From JARBUG01 sp035628915 (GTDB lineage Bacteria > Bacillota > Sulfobacillia > Symbiobacteriales > Symbiobacteriaceae): a stretch of DNA of 64,000 nt. The stretch covers positions 62,001 through 126,000 of the forward strand of contig DASPIW010000044.1 in NCBI GenBank assembly GCA_035628915.1, written 5' to 3'. Made by a program: the position numbers and the translations under genes. This document shows, in pieces, positions 17,853 to 27,001 of the stretch; the stretch's first letter is position 1; every line of letters starts with the position of its first letter. The notes under the pieces were generated by a model, which was not told the DNA's origin, searched no databases, and worked only from the letters and a program-made list of their open reading frames with translations.

Positions 17853-18470
17853 ATGCCACGGGTCAGTGCCGAGCATAAAGAACGGCGCCGGCAGGCCATT
17901 TTGGATGCTGCGATGGAGGTCTTCATCGGCAAGGGGTATCAGTTGGCCACCATCAACGACATCTCGGCGCATTGTCATCTGAGCGTCGGCGCCCTGTACC
18001 GGTACTTCCCGACGAAAGGCGAAATCATGCTTGCCCTCGTCGATGAGCGGCTGGGGCGCACCCCCGCCACCTTCGCCCGGCTCACCGAGACGGCGGGCGA
18101 TCCCTGGGAACGGCTGGTCCGCTGCGTCAACCTCTTTACCAGCGCTCTCGGCGTGCGCCATCCATCGACCGGCCGTTTGCTGCTGGTCACCCTGGCCGAA
18201 GCCGTGCACGACTCCGAAGTTCGCCGGGGGCTCTACCAGCGCTTCGGCGCCCTTCGTGAGTACCTCAAGGCGATTATTGAGGAAGGCATTGCTGCCGGCA
18301 TGTTTCGCTCCGACGCTGACGCCGGCGCCCTGGCTGCGCTGCTGCTCTGCACCGCCGACGGCGGTACCGTCTACTGGGTGACCGGCACCCCTGATCTGGA
18401 TATCCGGACCATGCGCAGCATGATGCTCGCACTGCTGCGGTCCTATCTGATGCCTATTCCAAAGGAGTGA
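17853..18470 (+). CDS. TetR/AcrR family transcriptional regulator
   Basis: 205 residues. The N-terminal helix-turn-helix is typical (ILDAAMEVFIGKGYQLATI...VGALYRYFPTKGEIMLAL), followed by an all-helical ligand domain. It lies six bases upstream of fabF in the same direction and behind a dyad of the kind TetR fatty-acid regulators bind. It is therefore probably a ligand-responsive repressor of its own operon, perhaps sensing acyl-CoA or another lipid; the ligand is inferred. Confidence 0.9.
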   Translation: MPRVSAEHKERRRQAILDAAMEVFIGKGYQLATINDISAHCHLSVGALYRYFPTKGEIMLALVDERLGRTPATFARLTETAGDPWERLVRCVNLFTSALGVRHPSTGRLLLVTLAEAVHDSEVRRGLYQRFGALREYLKAIIEEGIAAGMFRSDADAGALAALLLCTADGGTVYWVTGTPDLDIRTMRSMMLALLRSYLMPIPKE

Positions 18471-18476
18471 CGCGAT

Positions 18477-19715
18477 TTGGAGCGCAGAGTTGTGATTACG
18501 GGCATGGGTCTCCTCTCTCCGCTGGGCAATACGGTTTCGGAGAACTGGGAAGCTGCGGTGGCCGGCAAGTCCGGCATCGGTCCGATTACGCAGTTTGACG
18601 CCTCTCGCCTCGCGACGCAGTTCGGCGGCGAAGTGAAGGGTTTCGACCCGTCCACCGTCATGGACCGCAAGGAAGTCAAGCGCTTCGAGCGCTTCATCCA
18701 CCTCGCCATGGGCGCCGCCGCCGAGGCAGTGGCCGACAGCGGGCTGACCATCGAAGGCGGCCTGGCGGCCCGGACCGGCGTCCTCCTCGGCAGCGGCATG
18801 GGCGGCCTGGGCAGCATCGAAGATACGAAGATGGTGCTGGTCGAAAAGGGCCCCGGCCGGGTCTCCCCCTTCTTCATTCCCAGCTGCATCATCAACATGG
18901 CGCCGGGCATGGTCGCCATGAAGTACGGCTGCCTCGGTCCCAACTATGGCGTCGTGTCGGCCTGCGCTTCCGCCGGGCACGCCATCGCCGACGCTTACCA
19001 TATGGTCCGCCGCGGCGATGCGGATGTGATGCTGACCGGCGGCACGGAGTCCACCATTACCGAGCTGGCGTTCGCGGGCTTCAATTCCGCCCGGGCGCTG
19101 TCCACCCGCAACGACAGCCCCCAGACCGCATCTCGCCCGTGGGACAAGGACCGCGACGGCTTCGTGATGTCCGAAGGCGCCGGCATTCTGGTGCTTGAGG
19201 CGCTGGATGATGCGCTGGCCCGGGGCGCCAAGATTTACGGGGAGATCATCGGCGCTGGCGCTTCGGCCGACGCCTATCATATCACGGCGCCGCACCCCGA
19301 AGGCCGGGGCGCCGTGCTGGCCATGCAGGCCGCGCTGCGCAGTGCCGGAATCGCACCGGAGCAGGTGGGCTACATCAACGCCCATGGCACCTCCACCGAC
19401 CTGGGCGACGTGCAGGAGACCGAGGCGGTCAAGAAGGTTTTTGGCGAGCATGCCTACAAGCTGGCCGTCAGCTCCACCAAGTCGATGCACGGCCATCTGC
19501 TCGGCGCCGCCGGCGCGATCGAGGCGATTCTGACCGTGCTGGCCCTGAAGAATCAGGTGCTGCCCCCGACGATCAACCTGGAGAACCGGGACGAGGCCTG
19601 CGACCTGGATTACGTTCCGGGCAAGGCCCGGGCGGTCCAGGGGCTGGAGGTGGCCCTCTCCAACAGCTTCGGCTTCGGCGGGACGAACGCCACGCTGGCC
19701 TTCAAGCGCTATTAG
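18477..19715 (+). CDS. fabF: 3-oxoacyl-[acyl-carrier-protein] synthase II
   Basis: 412-residue KAS II, the condensing enzyme that elongates acyl-ACP with malonyl-ACP in fatty acid synthesis. Active-site Cys163 in VSACASAGHA, His in NAHGTSTDLGD and His in STKSMHGHLLGAAGA complete the Cys-His-His triad. The start is a TTG at 18477 with AAAGGAG nine bases upstream. It forms an operon with the upstream tetR gene. No other fab genes are adjacent, so it may be a specialised or second KAS. Confidence 0.95.
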   Translation: MERRVVITGMGLLSPLGNTVSENWEAAVAGKSGIGPITQFDASRLATQFGGEVKGFDPSTVMDRKEVKRFERFIHLAMGAAAEAVADSGLTIEGGLAARTGVLLGSGMGGLGSIEDTKMVLVEKGPGRVSPFFIPSCIINMAPGMVAMKYGCLGPNYGVVSACASAGHAIADAYHMVRRGDADVMLTGGTESTITELAFAGFNSARALSTRNDSPQTASRPWDKDRDGFVMSEGAGILVLEALDDALARGAKIYGEIIGAGASADAYHITAPHPEGRGAVLAMQAALRSAGIAPEQVGYINAHGTSTDLGDVQETEAVKKVFGEHAYKLAVSSTKSMHGHLLGAAGAIEAILTVLALKNQVLPPTINLENRDEACDLDYVPGKARAVQGLEVALSNSFGFGGTNATLAFKRY

Positions 19716-19723
19716 AAGATCAT

Positions 19724-19762
19724 AAAGCACCCCGCCCTCTCCATCAGGGCGGGGTGCTTTTC
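19724..19762. terminator. Bidirectional intrinsic terminator
   Basis: 14-bp perfect stem (19725-19738 with 19746-19759), seven-base loop, TTTT on plus and a run of T on minus. It separates fabF from the convergent small membrane gene. Confidence 0.92.
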
Positions 19763-19775
19763 GATCGCTCCGATT

Positions 19776-19973
19776 TCAGCGGACGAGCTGACCCACGAAC
19801 GCTGCGGTCAACATGGCTCCGAGCCCACCGAGGCAGATGCCGACGAAGGTCGATTCCGGCGCCCCGAGCAGGGCTGCGACCAACACGGCGACCATGGTAG
19901 CAGTACCGAGTACGGCGCTGGCGAGCACACACTGACCGCGCTGCAGTTTGAACCCACGATGCTGAGTTTGCAT
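19776..19973 (-). CDS. Small two-helix membrane protein
   Basis: 65 residues starting MQTQHRGFKLQRG, with two Ala/Gly-rich hydrophobic helices (about 19-40 and 43-62). The ATG at 19973 follows GGAGGG at seven bases; that Shine-Dalgarno would be coding if the upstream in-frame ATG (19988) were used. Family unknown. Confidence 0.6.
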   Translation of the reverse strand: MQTQHRGFKLQRGQCVLASAVLGTATMVAVLVAALLGAPESTFVGICLGGLGAMLTAAFVGQLVR

Positions 19974-20210
19974 ACAGATTCCCTCCATTCATGTACGTAT
20001 CGAACGCATCTATAAATAACATCGATCCAACCTATCGATGCTATCGACTTTTCGAATTCTTCCCCAGCCTAAGTATACTCGAATCGTTCTGTAATAACAG
20101 ATATGCGTGAGGTGCATTTCTCTTCTAGACCGCCATGGCGACTTTGTTAGACCATTTAACTATAGACAGATGGTGGCGCTGCATGCAGAGCGTAAGCGAC
20201 AAAGATAGGA

Positions 20211-20243
20211 GGCACCGCAGGACCAGCCTGCGGTGCCATTTTC
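20211..20243. terminator. Intrinsic hairpin downstream of the S9 peptidase gene
   Basis: 11-bp perfect stem (20211-20221 with 20227-20237). The plus side is followed by ATTTT and the minus side by a weaker T-containing stretch. It lies 12 bases from the S9 peptidase stop. The 200 bases before it are AT-rich with no gene I can support. Confidence 0.7.
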
Positions 20244-20248
20244 CCAGC

Positions 20249-22429
20249 CTATTTGTCTGTTTCAACTGGACAGTAGCGCCCAAACCACTTGATCATGCGG
20301 TTGAAACGGTCTACCCGCAGTGTTGGCGGACCCTGCCGGGTCAGATCATGGTTGGAGCGCGGATGGCGTACCAACTCCACCTGCGCCTGCTTGTAGAACT
20401 TGATGGCCATGTAGAACTGCTCGGCCTGCTCGATGGGGCACCGGTAGTCGAACTCCGAGTGCATCAGCGAGAGCGGCGTCTTGACGTTCCTGACGTACTT
20501 GAGAGGCGAGATCCGCCACAGGGCCTCGACGCCTTCCGGCGACCAGGGATCCTCGACTCTGTGGGAACCGATGTTGAAGAAGGGGCCGAAGTCCGGCGTG
20601 CCGGCGAAACTGACCCAGTTGGAAATGGAGCGGTGGCTGATGGCAGCGGCAAACCGGTCGGTCTGCGTCACAATCCAGTTGGTCATGTAGCCGCCGTAGG
20701 AGCCCCCGGTGACGGCCAGCCGCTTCTCGTCGACCCAGCCCAGGGTGAGGGCGTGGTCGACGGCGGCCATCAGGTCCTTGTAGTCCCGGTTGCCGTAATC
20801 GCCGCGGACGGCGTCAACGAACTGCTGGCCATAGCTGGTGGAGCCTCGGGGGTTGATGAAAAGCACGCCGTACCCGGCGGCCGCCAGCACCTGAAACTCC
20901 TGGTAGAAGGCGTGGCCGTAGCAGGTGGCCGGTCCGCCGTGAATCTCCAGCACCAGGGGGTACTCCTTCCCCGCTTCATACCCGACGGGCTTCATCACCC
21001 AGCCGTGCAGGTCCCAGCCGTCGGGCGCCTTGAAGTTCAGCTCCTGCAACTCTGGCCACTCGATCTGCTCGTTCAGCTCGGCGTTGACCCGGGTCAGGCG
21101 CTGCTCCTCGAACTCCCGGCAGTCCATGACATACAGGTCACCGACGTTGAACATTTCGCCCGCGATAAAGGCGAGCGTCTCGCAGTTGGCGTCGAATGTG
21201 CCCCAGGCGATCTCCCGGTCGCCGCCGGCGAGCAACTGCGGCTTGCCGCCCACCACGGGGAAGGCGTACACGGCGCAGGTGCCCCGCTCCGTGACGGGCA
21301 CATAGAGCATGTTGCCGTCCGGCGCCCACGTTGGTTCGACGCCCCCGCCGCCCGGGCGCACGTCCGCCCCGACGGTGTCGCCGATCGCCAGGTCCCAGTG
21401 GCCCAGAATCCGCGGTTCGCCGCCGCCCGCCGGGAAGAGGTAGATCTTCGCCTGGGTGGCGTTCTCGAACTCGTTCTCGTGGCCGATGCAGGCGATGGTC
21501 TTGCCATCGGGCGAGAATGCGGCTGCAAAGAAGTAGCCGCGCGATCCGGTGATATTGGTGGGGCTGAACGCCTCGCAGGCCTCCTTGGCGGCGCAGTCGC
21601 AGGCTTCGGCCAGGGCTTTCAGGTCGTCGCCCTTGGGCGCCTCGGCGCCTGGAGCGAGGGGGGCGGGAGTAGCCATGCAGGCGGCATGGCCGGCGCCGAG
21701 CACCGGGGCAGTGAAGACGTCGACGAAGCGGCCGTGCTCGTCGTCGCTCCGCTTGGCGATGAAGGAGATCCGGCTGCCGTCGGGCGACCACTGGGGGGAC
21801 CCGTGGTCCCACGAGCCCCAGGTCAGCTGAATGGGCGCCCCGGCGGTCTTGCCGGCTTCGGGCAGATCGGTGATCCAGATCTGGCTGTTGCCTTCGGGCC
21901 GGATGCCGAGATGGTCTGCCCGCCAGCCCATGCGGGTGAAGACCCGGGCTTCGTCCTTGGCCTTCTTCTCCAGGGCTTTCTTGTCCGGCTCACCCTTAAT
22001 CGTCGTCAGTTGCTCCCGCTTGTCCTCATAGCCGACCAGCGACGTGAAGGCGATGCGCTTGCCGTCGGGCGCCCACGCAGGGCCGGTCGCGCCATTGCGC
22101 ATGAAGGTCAACTGCCTGGCTTCGCCGCCGAACCGCTCGATCAACCAGATCTGCTTTTCGCCGCTCCGGTCGGAGACGAAGGCGAGCGTGCGGCCGTCCG
22201 GCGACCAGCGGGGCTGCGAGTCCGACTTGGGGCAGCGGGTGAACTGATCCGGGGCGCCGCCCGCGGCGGGCACGATCCAGATCGCGGAGCGGGGCTCCTT
22301 GGATTCGGCATCGATATGTGTCCGGACGAAGGCAATTACTTCGCCGTCCGGGCTGATCTGCGGGTCGCTCAGGTTGACGAACGCATACAGGTCCTCTGGC
22401 GTAAGCTTGCGACGCTTGTGCTCGGCCAT
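20249..22429 (-). CDS. S9 family prolyl oligopeptidase (acylaminoacyl-peptidase-like)
   Basis: 726-residue serine peptidase: an N-terminal WD40/TolB-like beta-propeller (recurrent WSPDG and WAPDG motifs, about 1-420), then an alpha/beta-hydrolase domain. Nucleophile Ser577 is in GGSYGGYM, Asp is in HSEFDYRCP and His is in RSNHDLTRQG, so the triad is complete. No signal peptide, so probably cytoplasmic, trimming short or N-acylated peptides. A small Cys-rich insert (EACDCAAKEACEAF) in the propeller is unusual. Confidence 0.93.
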   Translation of the reverse strand: MAEHKRRKLTPEDLYAFVNLSDPQISPDGEVIAFVRTHIDAESKEPRSAIWIVPAAGGAPDQFTRCPKSDSQPRWSPDGRTLAFVSDRSGEKQIWLIERFGGEARQLTFMRNGATGPAWAPDGKRIAFTSLVGYEDKREQLTTIKGEPDKKALEKKAKDEARVFTRMGWRADHLGIRPEGNSQIWITDLPEAGKTAGAPIQLTWGSWDHGSPQWSPDGSRISFIAKRSDDEHGRFVDVFTAPVLGAGHAACMATPAPLAPGAEAPKGDDLKALAEACDCAAKEACEAFSPTNITGSRGYFFAAAFSPDGKTIACIGHENEFENATQAKIYLFPAGGGEPRILGHWDLAIGDTVGADVRPGGGGVEPTWAPDGNMLYVPVTERGTCAVYAFPVVGGKPQLLAGGDREIAWGTFDANCETLAFIAGEMFNVGDLYVMDCREFEEQRLTRVNAELNEQIEWPELQELNFKAPDGWDLHGWVMKPVGYEAGKEYPLVLEIHGGPATCYGHAFYQEFQVLAAAGYGVLFINPRGSTSYGQQFVDAVRGDYGNRDYKDLMAAVDHALTLGWVDEKRLAVTGGSYGGYMTNWIVTQTDRFAAAISHRSISNWVSFAGTPDFGPFFNIGSHRVEDPWSPEGVEALWRISPLKYVRNVKTPLSLMHSEFDYRCPIEQAEQFYMAIKFYKQAQVELVRHPRSNHDLTRQGPPTLRVDRFNRMIKWFGRYCPVETDK

Positions 22430-22508
22430 GCGGCGCCTCCTCTGCTACGGGTCTTCGGGTTATCTGTTATACGACTGGGACAGTATCCCCTGCCGTTCGA
22501 GGAAGATT

Positions 22509-23438
22509 TCAGTCGCGCAACCCCCTCGCCGCCGGTGGCGCCGCCCACTCACCCGCCGCGCCGTCCGGGGGCATCGTAACGGAAAGGGCCTGCGGGCGGG
22601 CCGTGAAGCTCAGCGTCTCCCATAGGAGCGGCTCGCCATCCAGGTGCGCCCGCACCGGGGCGCCCACCTGGATCTTCACGTGCTGGCCCCGGAGCACATG
22701 GACCATGGGGCTCTTCACATGGCTGCCCCCATAGACCCTCGGCAGCAGGCCCAGGATCTGCAGCGGTCCCATGCCTTCTGCGATGTAGACATCCACCAGG
22801 CCGTCGTCGCGCCGGGCGGACGGGGCGATCTGCATGCCGCCCCCGTAATAGCGGCCGTTGGCCACGGCGATCATCGTCATGGTTCCCGCGTACCGCTGCC
22901 CGTCCACGTTCACCTCGGCCTCCACGGGCCGGTAGCGCGACAGGGTGGCAAAGGCGCCCAGCAAATAGGGCAAATTGCCGCCCAGGCCGTCCGGAAAGGC
23001 GCCGGCCGCGGCCGCCACCTCGGCATCAAACCCGATGCCCGCAGCGTTGAGGAAGCACCGGCCCCCCGCCGCCTGTCCCAGGTCGATGCGCTGGGTGTGG
23101 GCGCCCAGGGCGACCCGCAGGGCCTCCTCGGGACGGCGGGATATGCCGGAGTTCCGGCAGAAATCGTTCCCCGTGCCGGCGGGAACGACGGCCAGTGCCG
23201 TCTCCGTCATCGCCAGTTCGCCGGCCACGGCGGCCAGGGTGCCGTCGCCGCCGACCACCACCACCCGGTCATAGCCAGCCCGGGCCGCATCAGCAGCCGC
23301 CTTGCGGGTCGCTGCCGCGCTCTCCGGAATGACGGCCTCCGCCTGACGCTCCCCGGCCACCAACGGTTCAATGCGCCTCCAGGTCTTCAAAGCGGTTCCC
23401 CGACCGGCCTTCGGGTTGATCAAAAAGAGGGCTTTCAT
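22509..23438 (-). CDS. Diacylglycerol/lipid kinase of the YegS/DgkB type
   Basis: 309 residues with the DAG-kinase catalytic motif VVVGGDGTLAAVAGEL (63-68 core), the substrate region PAGTGNDFCRNSGI, and a C-terminal beta-sandwich. Such enzymes phosphorylate diacylglycerol or related lipids from the cytoplasmic face and recycle lipid intermediates. It is followed by no close gene in its direction. The start ATG at 23438 encodes MKALFLINPKAGRG, the usual N-terminus. Confidence 0.9.
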   Translation of the reverse strand: MKALFLINPKAGRGTALKTWRRIEPLVAGERQAEAVIPESAAATRKAAADAARAGYDRVVVVGGDGTLAAVAGELAMTETALAVVPAGTGNDFCRNSGISRRPEEALRVALGAHTQRIDLGQAAGGRCFLNAAGIGFDAEVAAAAGAFPDGLGGNLPYLLGAFATLSRYRPVEAEVNVDGQRYAGTMTMIAVANGRYYGGGMQIAPSARRDDGLVDVYIAEGMGPLQILGLLPRVYGGSHVKSPMVHVLRGQHVKIQVGAPVRAHLDGEPLLWETLSFTARPQALSVTMPPDGAAGEWAAPPAARGLRD

Positions 23439-23511
23439 GCGGCACCCTTTCCGTTGCCAAGTTGTTTTCTATCTATTTGGTGCTCTCCGGCAGTTATTCC
23501 TGCTGGAAGAA

Positions 23512-23543
23512 AAAAGGCCCGGGCGCCTTGCGCCCGAGCCTTT
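23512..23543 (-). terminator. Intrinsic terminator of the 23550-24083 gene
   Basis: Long GC-rich stem (AAAAGGCTCGGGCG with CGCCCGGGCCTTTT on minus, one mismatch) ending in six T. Confidence 0.88.
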
Positions 23544-23549
23544 TCTGCC

Positions 23550-24083
23550 TTACCACCCGCTGCTCGGATACGACATGCGGCCTTTCCAGGAATGAATCTT
23601 GACGAGCCGCCCGGTGCCAAACTCGATGGCATAGCCCGGCGGCGGGGGCACCGGCGTCCGGCGGACGATGGTTCGGGTGTTGGCCGGGCCGGGTTTTGCC
23701 GCGGGCACGGGATCGGGCTCAGGTTCGGCCCGGGGCGCCTCGGGCCAGGTTGCCGGGGTCGGTGTCTCCGCCACCACGACCGGCTCCTCCACCACCACCG
23801 GTTCGGGGCTCCAGTCGGCGGACGGCTCGGCGTACGCCCCCGCCTCTTCCTCCTCCGCCTCAGCCTCCCCGTGCAGCTCCGGCTCTGCTGCCACATGTGC
23901 CTCCGGCTCGGCGTCGAAGGACACCTCGGGCTCCGGTTCCGAATCGATGTAGGCTTCGACGGCTTCCGGCTCCTGGTACACGGGCCTGCGGCGGCGCCGT
24001 TTCGGGTTCTGATGGACGTAGATCACGCCGTCCAACGTAATCAGCCGCTGCATGCCCGGCATCCGTTCCCATTCATCTGACAG
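23550..24083 (-). CDS. Acidic Pro/Glu-rich protein of unknown function
   Basis: About 170-177 residues. A basic N-terminal segment (VYVHQ-like region, then PKRRRRRP), a long acidic Glu/Pro/Ala low-complexity middle, and a conserved-looking C-terminus (GYAIEFGTGRLVKIHSW). The start is uncertain. A consensus Shine-Dalgarno GGAGGTGATC sits at 24087-24096, only four bases from an in-frame CTG (24083), while the first ATG (24062) is about 24 bases away and a GTG (24092) overlaps the site itself. It lies 32 bp after the PLP decarboxylase gene, probably in one operon. No recognised domain. Confidence 0.55.
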   Translation of the reverse strand: MSDEWERMPGMQRLITLDGVIYVHQNPKRRRRRPVYQEPEAVEAYIDSEPEPEVSFDAEPEAHVAAEPELHGEAEAEEEEAGAYAEPSADWSPEPVVVEEPVVVAETPTPATWPEAPRAEPEPDPVPAAKPGPANTRTIVRRTPVPPPPGYAIEFGTGRLVKIHSWKGRMSYPSSGW

Positions 24084-24115
24084 GGGGATCACCTCCCCTG
24101 ACAGGGTATGCGCGA

Positions 24116-25633
24116 CTAGACCAGGGTGGGCCGGAGCGCAGCATCCGCTTCGGCGGCGCAGCGCTGGATTTTCTCCCAAAGGGCCGCCACGTGTGCCTCG
24201 CCCGTCCGAATATTGCCGATGGCCACCCGCAGGATGTACCCGTCCCGCAGCCCCGAATGGGTGATGAAGTGCTGCAGGTCGGCGTTGACCTGTTCCATCG
24301 TCGCCATGTTCAGCCGGTCGATGTATGCCCGTATCGCCCGCTGCCGCTCGGGGGCGGCGCCGGCGAACTCCGCCTGCAGGTCCCGGGGGAAGGCCCGGAA
24401 GCAGACCAGCGGATAGGGCGAGGCGCCCACCGGCACGAAGTCCGGGTGCTCCCGGACGGCGGCGGCCAGATCCAGCGCCAGGCGCCGGTGCTCGGCCATC
24501 CGCCGGGCGATGCCGCCCCGCCCGAACGTCCGGATGATCCACCAGAGCTTCAGCGCCCGGAAGCTGCGCCCGAGCTGCAGGGAGTAGTCCATGTAATTGA
24601 CGCTCCCATCTTGCGGCTCCGTGCGCAGGTACTCGGGAATCAGGCTGAAGGCTGCGGCCAGGTTGCCCTTCCGCCGACAATACAATGCGGTAACCTCCAG
24701 GGGCGTAAACATCACCTTATGCGGATTGACGACGACCGAGTCGGCAACGTTGAAATCATCCACCTGCGCCCGAATTTCCGGCACCAGGTTGTAGAAGCCG
24801 CCATACGCCCCGTCAAGATGAAACCAGAGGTCGTACTGCCGGCAGATTTCACCCACCGCCGCCAGCGGGTCGAGGGCGCCCGTGGACGTGGTGCCCGCCA
24901 CGGCAACCACGGCAAAGGGCTTATACCCCCGGGCGATATCTTCTTCCACGGCCTTGCGCAGCAAGTCGGGCCGCATACGCTGCTGCTCGTCGCCGGGGAT
25001 CTTGACCAGGTTGTTCAGGCCCAGGCCCAGCGCGATGACCGCCTTGTCGATGGAGCTGTGGGCATGTTCGGTGGCGTAGCAGCGCAGTATGGGCAGGTTC
25101 CGGCCGATCATGCCTTCTTCCCGGATCTTCAGGCCCGTCGCTTCCCGGGCAGCGGCCAGCGCATAGAAGGTCGCCAGGGAGGCGCCGTTGAGGAGCACCC
25201 CGTCCGCCTCAGGCGCGTACCCGATCATCTCGGCCATCCAGCGCAGCACGACCTGCTCCAGGGCGTTGCTGGCCGGGGCTGCCTTATAGTGCAGCTGGTT
25301 GGCGTTCAGCGCGGAGATCAGGGCGTCGGCCAGAATGCCCGGCCCGCTGGAGCAGGCGCTGAAGTACGCGAAGAAGTTGGGATGGTTCCAATGCGTCAGG
25401 TGCGGGATCACCTTCTCCTTCGTCTCCGTCAGGATCTGCTCGAAGGGCTGCCCGGCCTCGGGCAGCGGTGCGTCGAGCAGCCGGACGAGATCCCGCGCTG
25501 CGATATCGGTCAGGACAGGCACATCGCCGATGTTGGCGTAGTAATCGCGAATGGTGGCAAGCACCTGGTGTCCGGCCTGCTCCAGTTCGGCGGGCGTCCA
25601 GTCGCCGAGCCGGTCTGCCATGTTGGTGGTCAT
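24116..25633 (-). CDS. Pyridoxal-phosphate-dependent group II decarboxylase (aromatic L-amino acid decarboxylase-like)
   Basis: 505 residues, fold-type I PLP enzyme. HWNHPNFFAYF near residue 82 is the substrate-site signature, HLDGAYGG (272-279) carries the PLP-pyridine Asp, and Lys306 in NPHKVMFTPLE forms the Schiff base. Relatives decarboxylate aromatic amino acids (Trp, Tyr, Phe, DOPA). Product would be an arylalkylamine; substrate not decidable from sequence alone. Probably co-transcribed with the acidic protein gene downstream. Confidence 0.92.
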   Translation of the reverse strand: MTTNMADRLGDWTPAELEQAGHQVLATIRDYYANIGDVPVLTDIAARDLVRLLDAPLPEAGQPFEQILTETKEKVIPHLTHWNHPNFFAYFSACSSGPGILADALISALNANQLHYKAAPASNALEQVVLRWMAEMIGYAPEADGVLLNGASLATFYALAAAREATGLKIREEGMIGRNLPILRCYATEHAHSSIDKAVIALGLGLNNLVKIPGDEQQRMRPDLLRKAVEEDIARGYKPFAVVAVAGTTSTGALDPLAAVGEICRQYDLWFHLDGAYGGFYNLVPEIRAQVDDFNVADSVVVNPHKVMFTPLEVTALYCRRKGNLAAAFSLIPEYLRTEPQDGSVNYMDYSLQLGRSFRALKLWWIIRTFGRGGIARRMAEHRRLALDLAAAVREHPDFVPVGASPYPLVCFRAFPRDLQAEFAGAAPERQRAIRAYIDRLNMATMEQVNADLQHFITHSGLRDGYILRVAIGNIRTGEAHVAALWEKIQRCAAEADAALRPTLV

Positions 25634-25744
25634 CGAAGCTCCCCCCGGTTTATCTGATGTGCAAAATTATAACACCAGAAAGGATATTCCGGCAGCGCGC
25701 GGAAAGCTTCTCCAGAGATCTTGCAGCGGAAAGGGGCGGCAGAT

Positions 25745-26962
25745 GTGCGCAGAGTCCTGGTTACGGGAATGTCCGGCCTCGGACGGTCCGAGCTGTTCTT
25801 GCAGCTCAAGGAGCTTATGGTCCACCACGACCTCGGCGAGCAGATGCGGCAGATTGCCAGGGAGCGGGGCCTCCCCTACTCCGACTCCAACATATTGCGA
25901 GCTTCCTCCACCGCGCTGGCCGCCCTGCGGGCCGCAGCGATCGAGCGGATTCTGCCCCAGGGGCGGCCGGCGCCCAAGGACGGGCGCCCGGTGATCATCT
26001 CCGCCCACGGGCTCTTCTTCCTGACCGACCGCATCTCCGAAGGATTGACTTCCGCCGATGTGGCGGCCATCCGGCCGGATCTGATCATCACGCTGATCGA
26101 TGCGCCGCAGCGAATTCATGAGCGGCTCAAGGAGCACTCGGGCGAGTATCTGCACCTGACCATCGAGTCGATCGTCCGGTGGCAGGAGTTTGAGGTCTTC
26201 TTTGCCAGCCACCTGGCCCGGGACCGGGGCATCAAGCACTATGTGGTCCCCGTCAACCAGCCGGAGACCTTCCGGGCGCTAATGGAAGGGGACCCGCGCC
26301 CCATCGTCTACGCCAGCTATCCCATGACGCATCTGAGCGACGAGAAGAAGCCGCTGGTAGTGGAGTTCGTCAGGCGGCTGCACGCGAAGTGCATCGTCTT
26401 TGATCCGGCGGCCATCGAATCGACCCACGGCAACAAGCCGTACTACAGCGCCCAGGACATGCGGGCGATCCGGGCGCATACCATCGTGCGGGATCTGGAC
26501 TGGTGCATTGGCATCAATTCGCAGGCGGTGGTCGCCTATTGGCCGCAGCTGGTCTTTTCGTCGGGCATGAACGATGAGCTGCGGTATGCCTACGAGAACG
26601 GCCGTGAGACGTTCCTGGTGGCCGAAGTGGCCGAAGATGGCTCCCTCCCGACGCTGAGCCCGTTCACGACTTACAAGAACAAGGTCTTCTGGTCGAGCGA
26701 CGATTTCTTTGATTATCTGGAGATGGCTCCGGACCTGCAGGGCGCCTTCATCGTGATTCAGGGCGAGATGATGGACATGCTGCAGACGCAGAAGGACACC
26801 GGCGTTCCGTTCGACCGGGATGAGTTCCGCCGGCGGTGCCTCCTGGCGCTCTCCTGCGCCAAGCCGGACGGCTGGGTGGCGGCCCAGGAGGAGCAGCTGC
26901 TCGGGTTGATCGAGAAGGTCTTTGCCCGCTGGGCGCCGGTGATGGCGCAGGTCCGGGGGTAA
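25745..26962 (+). CDS. P-loop kinase-like domain fused to a nucleoside deoxyribosyltransferase-like domain
   Basis: 405 residues from the GTG at 25745, which has AAAGGGG about nine bases upstream. N-terminal P-loop VLVTGMSGLGRSE (residues 4-16) has Arg where GKS is usual, followed by an adenylate-kinase-like core with ITLIDAPQRIHERL. From about residue 188 (RPIVYASYPMTHLSDEKKP) the sequence looks like a deoxyribosyltransferase-type Rossmann fold, with RDLDWCIGINSQAVV and SSGMNDELRYAYENG. The combination suggests nucleotide or nucleoside chemistry. No function can be assigned. Convergent with the DinB-like gene downstream. Confidence 0.75.
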   Translation: MRRVLVTGMSGLGRSELFLQLKELMVHHDLGEQMRQIARERGLPYSDSNILRASSTALAALRAAAIERILPQGRPAPKDGRPVIISAHGLFFLTDRISEGLTSADVAAIRPDLIITLIDAPQRIHERLKEHSGEYLHLTIESIVRWQEFEVFFASHLARDRGIKHYVVPVNQPETFRALMEGDPRPIVYASYPMTHLSDEKKPLVVEFVRRLHAKCIVFDPAAIESTHGNKPYYSAQDMRAIRAHTIVRDLDWCIGINSQAVVAYWPQLVFSSGMNDELRYAYENGRETFLVAEVAEDGSLPTLSPFTTYKNKVFWSSDDFFDYLEMAPDLQGAFIVIQGEMMDMLQTQKDTGVPFDRDEFRRRCLLALSCAKPDGWVAAQEEQLLGLIEKVFARWAPVMAQVRG

Positions 26963-26969
26963 TATGCGG

Positions 26970-26995
26970 GGGGCGCCGGGATCACCCGGCGCCCC
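26970..26995. terminator. Shared hairpin between convergent genes
   Basis: 11-bp perfect GC stem (26970-26980 with 26985-26995), four-base loop, no clear T-run. It lies six bases from the DinB-like stop. Confidence 0.6.
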
Positions 26996-27001
26996 GTGCT
27001 G

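Noticed and set aside
17805..19730. 641-codon frame antisense to tetR-fabF
   Set aside because: Both true genes on plus have intact motifs and ribosome sites; the antisense frame has none.
20135..22579. Long open frame antisense to the S9 peptidase gene
   Set aside because: Shadow of the true gene; no ribosome site, no recognisable domain.
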